Shown here in pieces: positions 7,853 through 12,587 of a stretch of DNA of 12,587 nucleotides. The stretch lies in NCBI GenBank assembly GCA_030596915.1, contig JAUVSX010000033.1, positions 1-12,587 on the forward strand, in the 5' to 3' direction. The position numbers were made by a program, and so were the translations under genes. A model generated the notes under the pieces. The model had not been told where the DNA came from. It made no database searches and saw only the letters and a list, made by a program, of their open reading frames with translations. Position 1 is the first letter of the stretch. The number at the start of each line of letters is the position of its first letter. Origin of the DNA: Chloroflexota bacterium (lineage in GTDB: Bacteria > Chloroflexota > Anaerolineae > B4-G1).

Positions 7853-9157
7853 CTCGGGCGCCGCGAGCGGCTTCCGGGCCTGTGCACACCTACCGGTTTC
7901 CCCCAATACTGGCAGCACTGACCCACCCTGAGGCAGCACGATCAGGCTGGCTCCCGCGTTCGCCTCTTTCAGAGCATCGTGCAGCGCCGTCTCCAGGTCG
8001 TGATAGGGCGCCATCCCGCAGGCGTATGCCGTCTCCTCCGGAAGCTGAGAGATGAGGTACACACTAGCGCGCTTCTCGACAGCGGCGATCGCGGCTGCCT
8101 TGTGCCCGCCCAGGACGAACTCACGTTGGATACGGCGCAGCAGGTCGTCGGGGCAACTTGACGTCCGCATCCACGCCTCGAATGTCCGATTGCCCAGCCC
8201 CTCGCGGCACTCGGCAACCAGGATGATGGCGCCGCCCACCCGCACCGCGTGAGCGGCGTGATCGAGCGCTTTCTGAGCCTGATACAGGTTTACGTCCTTC
8301 GGGTACCCCCCGGCGCTGGCGATCACGATGTCGGCACGCCGCGGTATCCGGACGAATCCACGCTGCGCTACCAGCTCACACCCGCGCCGGTGGGCCGCTG
8401 TGACGTCGCCAGCGACAGCTTCGACGATGCGCCCGTGCTCCCCGCTGATCACGTTGAGGATGAAGTCCACGCCCAGTAGTGCCACTCCCTCCTCGATATC
8501 CGCACGGACGGGATTCCCCTGGATTCGCCCGGCTTTCGCCTCCGGGCACACCATCATCCGGTGGTTCGCCGTCACAGTCGCGCCGCTCGCGCAGCCAGGG
8601 AAGATTGCCTTGGCGCCACCCGAGTAGCCTGCGAAGTAGTGGAACTCCACGTTGCCCAGGCACACGCGCATATCGGCCTCGACGACAGGTGCGAAGATCT
8701 CCACGGGAGTGCCCGACGAGGTGACGCCCACGGCAACGGTGCGGGTCGGATCGTGGTTGATCACCTGGAACCGCTGGACCACGTGCGGACCGAGTGCCTC
8801 TGCCAACTCCCTGGGGGTCATTGGCCGGTGCAGGCCGAGGGCGACAACGACAGTGATGTCCCTGTCTGGGACCCCGGCGGACCCCAGCTCGTCCAAGATG
8901 GGGACGAGCAGGCGGTCAGAGGGACAGGGCCGGGTCAGATCACTCGTGACGATCACGACCTTTTGCCCAGGCCGTGCCATCTCGCGCAGTCGTGGCGTGC
9001 CTATTGGACTGTCGAGCGCCGCGCGCAGCACGGCATATTCGTCGGCGGGCACATCGCTGGCCCGAGGCGCGAAGACCCCAAGTAGCTTGGCGCCAAGAAC
9101 CTCAGCGCAAAGCTGTGTGTCCCCGTAGGGCAATGTGAGCGTAGTCCGCTGCATCAT
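7835..9157 (-). CDS. larA: LarA-family nickel-pincer-dependent 2-hydroxyacid racemase/epimerase
   Basis: This 440-residue protein matches Lactobacillus plantarum lactate racemase in length and key residues: R76 in SDLTRP, H110 in GLHRP, H173 and K183 in FHYFAGYSGGAKAIFPG, and H199 in TANHRMM. They correspond to R75, H108, H174, K184 (cofactor attachment) and H200 (Ni ligand). It therefore should bind the nickel-pincer nucleotide made by LarB, LarC and LarE, none of which is in this window. LarA homologues act on lactate, malate, phenyllactate, gluconate and other 2-hydroxyacids, so the true substrate is open. Starts at 9157 or 9154 are possible; AGGA upstream is better spaced for 9154. It is divergent from the aldolase-Fae operon, which hints that its product feeds that pathway. 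Its 3' end overlaps the convergent glycosyltransferase gene by 18 bp. The stop is TAG. Confidence 0.9.
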   Translation of the reverse strand: MMQRTTLTLPYGDTQLCAEVLGAKLLGVFAPRASDVPADEYAVLRAALDSPIGTPRLREMARPGQKVVIVTSDLTRPCPSDRLLVPILDELGSAGVPDRDITVVVALGLHRPMTPRELAEALGPHVVQRFQVINHDPTRTVAVGVTSSGTPVEIFAPVVEADMRVCLGNVEFHYFAGYSGGAKAIFPGCASGATVTANHRMMVCPEAKAGRIQGNPVRADIEEGVALLGVDFILNVISGEHGRIVEAVAGDVTAAHRRGCELVAQRGFVRIPRRADIVIASAGGYPKDVNLYQAQKALDHAAHAVRVGGAIILVAECREGLGNRTFEAWMRTSSCPDDLLRRIQREFVLGGHKAAAIAAVEKRASVYLISQLPEETAYACGMAPYHDLETALHDALKEANAGASLIVLPQGGSVLPVLGETGRCAQARKPLAAPELGCEV

Positions 9158-9286
9158 CTATCCTATCCAGTCCGGGCTTTTCACTGCGGCGCTCGGCCCC
9201 CGAACCCGTGGCGCCACTTGGCCTGCATCCGAGGGCACAGGTCAGGCTCTTCCCCCGACGTCGCTTGATCAACGGCGGCGGTGCGA

Positions 9287-9292
9287 AGTATA
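9287..9292 (-). promoter_or_regulatory. Weak candidate -10 box for the larA-like gene
   Basis: TATACT reads on the minus strand, about 130 bases before the larA-like start. No recognisable -35 element lies at the right distance, so this is tentative. It lies close beside the opposite-strand promoter at 9320-9347, so one regulator could control both directions. Confidence 0.25.
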
Positions 9293-9319
9293 CCACAGAT
9301 GCTTCTGGCTGCTTCCCCT

Positions 9320-9347
9320 TTGACGTCCGGCTGAGACGGACTATACT
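9320..9347 (+). promoter_or_regulatory. Sigma70-type promoter of the aldolase-Fae operon
   Basis: TTGACG at 9320-9325 and TATACT at 9342-9347 are separated by 16 bp, each a 5-of-6 match to consensus. Transcription would start near 9354 and leave a leader of about 37 bases before the ATG at 9391. This is the best promoter match in the window. Confidence 0.65.
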
Positions 9348-9377
9348 CGGTTGCATCACGGCTCCCGTCGGCTATCC

Positions 9378-9384
9378 GAGGAGG
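9378..9384 (+). promoter_or_regulatory. Ribosome-binding site fixing the first aldolase-Fae start
   Basis: GAGGAGG lies 6 bases before the ATG at 9391. This perfect Shine-Dalgarno sequence rules out the in-frame upstream start at 9208, which would also lie upstream of the promoter. Confidence 0.85.
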
Positions 9385-9390
9385 TCGCCA

Positions 9391-10812
9391 ATGCCCATCA
9401 AGCTTCCGTGGATCCACGGGGTTTTCCCAGCCCTCGTCACACCCTTCACGCCCGGGACACAGGACGTTGACGCGGATGCTTTTCGAGATCTTATCCGCTT
9501 CGTCCTACCTCACGTCGACGGGCTTGTGACGAGTGGCACGACAGGTGAGTTTCCCTACCTGACCCGCGAGGAGAAGCGCGACCTCGTCGATATCGCGGTG
9601 GAGGAGGCTGGAGGCAAGCCCGTCATCGCCGGGTGCGGCGCCTCATCCACGCGAGAGGCGATGAAGCTGGCCCAGGATGCGCGCGATGCCGGTGCGTCTG
9701 CGGCGCTCGTCGTCACACCCTTCTTCCTTCATCCCTCAGACAAGGGCGTCTATCAGCACTTCTATGAGATTGCGACGTCCATTGATTTGCCCCTCTTCCT
9801 CTACAACATCCCGCAGGTGATGGACCGCACCTTGCCACGCACGGTTGTCGAGGATCTGGCCGACTTGGCCAACGTGGTGGCGTTGAAGGACTCGTCAGGC
9901 GATCTGAAGTACACGCTTGAGCTGCTCGAGTACGCTGGCGACCGCATCGATATCTTCGTGGGACACGACGAGATTGTGCTTCCGGCTCTGGCCAGTGGTG
10001 TCAGCGGCGTGATTCTCGCCAGCGGCCAAGTCTACCCGGATGTCTGGCAAGAGATGGTCGAGCTGGTTTCGGACGGGCGGCTTCCGGAGGCTCGCGAGCT
10101 TCAGCGGCGCGTTCAGAAGCTCTCGCGGATCTTCTGCCGCCACGGGGGCGGTGTGGCTGTGAAGGCGGCGCTCAGATTGATGGGCCTGGCCACGGGTCCG
10201 CCACGGCGACCACTGAAGGCTGTCGGTGGGGCGCTCCTTCACGAGACCCGCGCCGAAATCCGCCTGGAGCTGGAGAAGCTCGGCAAGATCCCCGTCCAGG
10301 AGACTCCCTTCGACTATCCGGCGGGTGCCCTGAACACGCGCTTCACCGACCTGGAGATCACCCCAGAGATGATTGCAGTGCACGGATTGCGAGTGGGAAG
10401 CGGTGTGGCGGGTGAGGGGCTCGATAAGGTTCAGCTAGACCTGATTGCGGGTGGCAAGAGGACGCCGCTGGGCGACGCCTACGCGCTGCAGCTCACGTAC
10501 CCGCTGCACGGGCGCGAAGCGCTGACAGCCATTCTCGAGCCTGGGCTCACGGTTCGCCCGTCGACCTTGCTCCTTCCGGTGCTCCCCCAGCGGAACCTGC
10601 GCCAAGCCAATATGATCTACGGCCCTACCCAGGCCGCGCTCGGGCGGGCGATCGTGGACGCGTTGGAGACGGGGCGGATTCCTCCGCGGATGGCTGATGA
10701 TTACGTGATGATCGCGCTCGTGACGGTCCACCCGCGGGCGGTGGATCGCCACGCCCTTTTCCACAACGTGGGCGCTGCCGCAGCTACGGCCATTGCACAG
10801 GCGTTCTCGTAG
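9391..10812 (+). CDS. DHDPS/NAL-family aldolase fused to a formaldehyde-activating-enzyme (Fae)-like domain, paralogue 1
   Basis: This 473-residue protein has two domains. Residues 1-300 are a class I aldolase/lyase barrel of the DapA/NanA family: FPALVTPFT at the N-terminus, T50-T51 in SGTTGEF, Y138 in YNIP and Schiff-base K166 in ALKDSSGD. The Arg that follows YN-P in true DHDPS (R138 in E. coli) is absent (YNIPQVMDRT), so lysine biosynthesis is unlikely and another pyruvate-type aldol reaction is more probable. Residues about 329-473 resemble Fae, the methylotroph enzyme that condenses formaldehyde with tetrahydromethanopterin. The matches are GVAGEGLDKVQLDLIAG, RPSTLLLPV and YGPTQAALGRAIVDALETG. 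The catalytic-type His of Fae is Gln (Q348), and the C-terminal tail is missing, so the Fae part may bind without catalysing. It is the first gene of a two-gene operon, 10 bp before its paralogue. The domain calls are from remembered motifs and not from a search. Confidence 0.85.
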   Translation: MPIKLPWIHGVFPALVTPFTPGTQDVDADAFRDLIRFVLPHVDGLVTSGTTGEFPYLTREEKRDLVDIAVEEAGGKPVIAGCGASSTREAMKLAQDARDAGASAALVVTPFFLHPSDKGVYQHFYEIATSIDLPLFLYNIPQVMDRTLPRTVVEDLADLANVVALKDSSGDLKYTLELLEYAGDRIDIFVGHDEIVLPALASGVSGVILASGQVYPDVWQEMVELVSDGRLPEARELQRRVQKLSRIFCRHGGGVAVKAALRLMGLATGPPRRPLKAVGGALLHETRAEIRLELEKLGKIPVQETPFDYPAGALNTRFTDLEITPEMIAVHGLRVGSGVAGEGLDKVQLDLIAGGKRTPLGDAYALQLTYPLHGREALTAILEPGLTVRPSTLLLPVLPQRNLRQANMIYGPTQAALGRAIVDALETGRIPPRMADDYVMIALVTVHPRAVDRHALFHNVGAAAATAIAQAFS

Positions 10813-10816
10813 GGAG
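10811..10816 (+). promoter_or_regulatory. Ribosome-binding site overlapping the stop of paralogue 1
   Basis: AGGGAG begins within the TAG of the first aldolase-Fae gene and lies 6 bases before the ATG at 10823. This implies the two genes are co-transcribed and translationally linked, as expected for subunits of one complex. Confidence 0.75.
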
Positions 10817-10822
10817 TCAGAC

Positions 10823-12295
10823 ATGGGTTACAAGACAGAGTGGCTGCGTGGCATATTCCCCGCCCTGGTGACACCATTCACAGCGGGTGACATGCTAGAC
10901 GAAGGGGCATACCGCGAGCTAATCCGTTTCGTGTTGCCCCACGTGGATGGCGTCGTGCCCGGCGGCACGACGGGGGAGTTCTCATCCATGGAGACGGACG
11001 AGCGGCAGCGAGCCATTGAGGTCTGTCTGGCCGGGGTCGGGGAGCGCCTGCCGGTTGTCGCCGGCCCTGGCTGTCCGCCCGCTCGCGAGTCAGTCGCGCT
11101 GACCGAGTGGGCGCGGGACGCCGGTGCAACCGCTGCGCTGGTCGTCGCGCCGTATTTCCTCAAGCCTTCCTACAACGAGGTCTACGATCACTTCAGGGCA
11201 GTCGACCGCGTTGGTCTGCCTATCGTGCTCTACAACATCCCGCAGACTGCCGGCACGCACTTCAGGTGGTGGACTGCTGAGAGTATGGCGCTCGACCTCG
11301 ACCACGTGGTCGGGATCAAGGACTCGTCGGGCGACGTTCCTTTCCTTGCTGCTCTGTTCGAGAAGTTGAAGGGCGAGGTCGCCATCCTCAACGGGAACGA
11401 CGAGGTGGTGCAGGCTGCTCTGGCGGCTGGAGCCGACGGCTGCATTCTTGCCACGGGCAACCTGATTCCCGATGTCTGGCAGCGCATCTACATCGCCACC
11501 CGCGCGGGAGATCTAGCCGCGGCTCAACAGTGGCAGCAGCGCGTACAGAAGCTGGCGCGCATCGTCGTGCGCAACGGGTCGACCCAGGCCGTCAAGGAAG
11601 GGCTTCGGATGATGGGGATGCCTGTCGGGGACTCGCGCCACCCGATCATGCCTGGGGGAGCGTTCCGGCGCGAGGACCGCGAGGAGCTCCGCATTCAACT
11701 CGAGTCCCTGGGCAAGATCGAGAAGGCGCCGGTCAGCTACGATCTGGGCGCCTGGCAGGTCCAGACCGAGCTCCACGCCACTCCGCAGACGCCCCGCACG
11801 ATCTCTGGCTTCACGCTGAAGGTGGGGGAGGGGTTCGCCGGACCTCCTGTGCAGGAGGTGGCGCACGTGGACCTACTCCTGGGTCTGGATGACGGTCCCG
11901 TGGGGCGCGCTATCGACCGGTCCCTGGCGGGGTGGGGGGAGGAGCGGGGACTCCGCCTCATCAATCCACGTCCACGAACGCTTCTTGTGCCGACGGTGAC
12001 GGTCCGCACGGGCAAACAGCGCCGCCTGTTCTACGAATGGGCCGCTGAGGGCATCAATCTGGCTATTCGCACCAGCATCGAAGATGGCTTCCTGCCTGAG
12101 TCTATCTTGGACGACGTTTCGCTGATCGTCAACGCGTTCGTACACCCGGCGGCCTCGATAGCGCGGCGCGTGAAGCTGAACAACTACAAAGCGATGCGCC
12201 ACGCGATCCGCAAGGCGATTGAGGGCCGGCCGGTGGTCAGTGAGCTGTTCCACGAGAAGCATTCGGCGCGCCATCCCTTCCGCTACGCTCCGTAG
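10823..12295 (+). CDS. DHDPS/NAL-family aldolase fused to a formaldehyde-activating-enzyme (Fae) domain, paralogue 2
   Basis: This 490-residue paralogue of the preceding gene has the same layout. The aldolase domain (1-300) has FPALVTPFT, T49-T50 in GGTTGEF, Y137 in YNIP and Schiff-base K166 in GIKDSSGD, and again lacks the DHDPS Arg (YNIPQTAGTHF). After a linker (about 301-328), residues 329-490 align with the whole of methylotroph Fae. They have GEGFAGPPVQEVAHVDLLLG with H348 at the catalytic-type His, then GPVGRAI, RTLLVPTVTV, DDVSLIVNAFVHP, KLNNYKAMRHAIRKAIEG, and the tail KHSARHPF (H484-P485-F486), which is a hallmark of Fae. The Gly-Pro-Ala-Gln segment of Fae is not kept here. ATG start and AGGGAG site are clear. 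Expected location is cytoplasm. Formaldehyde handling is inference; a different aldehyde or pterin-like ligand is possible. A hairpin follows the TAG stop. Confidence 0.87.
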   Translation: MGYKTEWLRGIFPALVTPFTAGDMLDEGAYRELIRFVLPHVDGVVPGGTTGEFSSMETDERQRAIEVCLAGVGERLPVVAGPGCPPARESVALTEWARDAGATAALVVAPYFLKPSYNEVYDHFRAVDRVGLPIVLYNIPQTAGTHFRWWTAESMALDLDHVVGIKDSSGDVPFLAALFEKLKGEVAILNGNDEVVQAALAAGADGCILATGNLIPDVWQRIYIATRAGDLAAAQQWQQRVQKLARIVVRNGSTQAVKEGLRMMGMPVGDSRHPIMPGGAFRREDREELRIQLESLGKIEKAPVSYDLGAWQVQTELHATPQTPRTISGFTLKVGEGFAGPPVQEVAHVDLLLGLDDGPVGRAIDRSLAGWGEERGLRLINPRPRTLLVPTVTVRTGKQRRLFYEWAAEGINLAIRTSIEDGFLPESILDDVSLIVNAFVHPAASIARRVKLNNYKAMRHAIRKAIEGRPVVSELFHEKHSARHPFRYAP

Positions 12296-12303
12296 GATAC
12301 AGT

Positions 12304-12331
12304 CAGGCCGGTCCGGACCCGGACTGGCCTG
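12304..12331 (+). terminator. Terminator-like hairpin after the aldolase-Fae operon
   Basis: A 13-bp arm CAGGCCGGTCCGG and its partner CCGGACTGGCCTG pair completely apart from one G-U wobble. The hairpin begins 9 bases after the TAG at 12295. The DNA after it is not T-rich, so it may be a stem that blocks RNA decay or a factor-dependent terminator and not a classical intrinsic one. Confidence 0.55.
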
Positions 12332-12375
12332 GGCAAAGAGCCGTCGTCTTCTCCTGCCTCGCCGTGCGTGTCAAG

Positions 12376-12394
12376 TCAAATAGAAATGTCACCG
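12376..12394 (+). repeat. 19-bp direct repeat, copy 1
   Basis: TCAAATAGAAATGTCACCG differs from copy 2 at one base (A for G at the ninth position). Confidence 0.9.
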
Positions 12395-12410
12395 AAGGCA
12401 GGTTGTTCAC

Positions 12411-12429
12411 TCAAATAGGAATGTCACCG
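12411..12429 (+). repeat. 19-bp direct repeat, copy 2
   Basis: TCAAATAGGAATGTCACCG lies 35 bp from copy 1, with 16 unrelated bases between. Only two copies exist, which fits terminal binding sites of a transposase better than a longer array. Confidence 0.9.
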
Positions 12430-12491
12430 GGGCGCCCTCCTCCTTTCCCTTAACATTTCTGTTTCTACAGGCCTTCAGCAGCAGCAGTAGT

Positions 12492-12549
12492 GGCTGTGGG
12501 CAAGTGGGCAACTCGTAGTCTTCGGAGAGTTGTCCACTGGTCCACAGCC
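12492..12549. repeat. Long imperfect hairpin with DnaA-box-like motifs
   Basis: Arms 12492-12513 and 12528-12549 are 22 bases each around a 14-base loop. Nineteen positions are Watson-Crick pairs, two are G-U and one is a mismatch. Each arm holds two tandem TTGYCCAC-like words: TTGTCCACT and TGGTCCACA on the plus strand, TTGCCCACT and TTGCCCACA on the minus strand. These resemble the DnaA box TTGTCCACA of GC-rich bacteria. The hairpin may be part of the mobile element, a replication-related site, or a transcript terminator. Confidence 0.6.
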
Positions 12550-12587
12550 TATCTTATGCGGCGGCTGTCCCTAGTCTGCTTCATCAA

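Larger units (their letters stand above)
12369..12587. mobile_element. Probable end of an insertion sequence (IS21-like multiple terminal repeats), cut by the window edge
   Basis: From a TGT at 12369 the sequence changes in style: it becomes more AT-rich than the flanking genes and carries two near-identical 19-bp repeats 35 bp apart, plus an inverted partial copy (ACATTTCT at 12453-12460). Elements such as the IS21 family have TGT ends with repeated short boxes inside each terminus. No transposase frame lies in the visible part. The call rests on repeat layout alone; a stand-alone intergenic repeat is possible. Confidence 0.4.

Noticed and set aside
9208..9390. Upstream extension of the first aldolase-Fae protein
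   Set aside because: The ATG at 9391 has a perfect ribosome-binding site and the family N-terminus, and the promoter lies within the extension.
12376..12429. CRISPR array
   Set aside because: Only two 19-bp copies with a 16-bp gap; repeats and spacer are too short and there are no cas genes.
12476..12487. CAG trinucleotide run
   Set aside because: Four units only, with no coding context; expected by chance in GC-rich DNA.

Overview
The window is GC-rich, tightly packed bacterial DNA with seven protein-coding genes and an insertion-sequence-like right end. The gene set suggests Chloroflexota (Anaerolineae-like) or a similar uncultured lineage. The clues are a TIGR03663-type membrane glycosyltransferase fused to an NHL propeller, a uroporphyrinogen-decarboxylase (URO-D) superfamily methyltransferase-like protein, a LarA homologue, and repeated DapA-family genes. 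No rRNA, tRNA or taxonomic marker is present, so this placement is inference. Six of the seven genes end in TAG.

Left part (1-4133, minus strand): a three-gene operon is read right to left. It encodes a URO-D superfamily protein with a possible His-Cys...Cys zinc site (4133-3021), a molybdopterin oxidoreductase large subunit of the DMSO-reductase family (2985-862), and a ferredoxin-like subunit for four [4Fe-4S] clusters (865-329). The last two genes overlap by 4 bp. The large subunit reads in one frame over its whole length but is broken by a single in-frame TAG at codon 90, where relatives usually carry Ser. This is a nonsense mutation, a sequence error or readthrough. No membrane anchor or signal peptide is visible, so the pair looks cytoplasmic. 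Positions 1-328 hold no convincing gene.

Middle (4134-7852, plus strand): a divergent promoter region is followed by a 1162-residue protein. It has a GT-C type polytopic membrane glycosyltransferase part at the N-terminus and a six-bladed NHL beta-propeller at the C-terminus. Its 3' end overlaps the convergent larA-like gene by 18 bp.

Right part (7835-12295): a LarA-type nickel-pincer racemase/epimerase (minus strand) is divergent from a two-gene plus-strand operon with a good sigma70-type promoter. Both operon genes encode the same unusual fusion: an N-terminal class I aldolase of the DHDPS/NAL (DapA) family and a C-terminal domain homologous to formaldehyde-activating enzyme (Fae). The two paralogues keep different parts of the Fae signature. 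The second has the catalytic-type His and the C-terminal His-Pro-Phe tail; the first has the Gly-Pro-x-Gln helix motif but Gln in place of the His. This tandem DapA-Fae pair next to LarA is the most likely undescribed system here. A speculative role is 2-hydroxy/2-keto acid breakdown in which the aldolase releases a short aldehyde such as formaldehyde that the Fae domain binds or transfers.

Right edge (12296-12587): a terminator-like hairpin, two 19-bp direct repeats that look like insertion-sequence terminal repeats, and a long imperfect hairpin with DnaA-box-like motifs. No gene is visible there.
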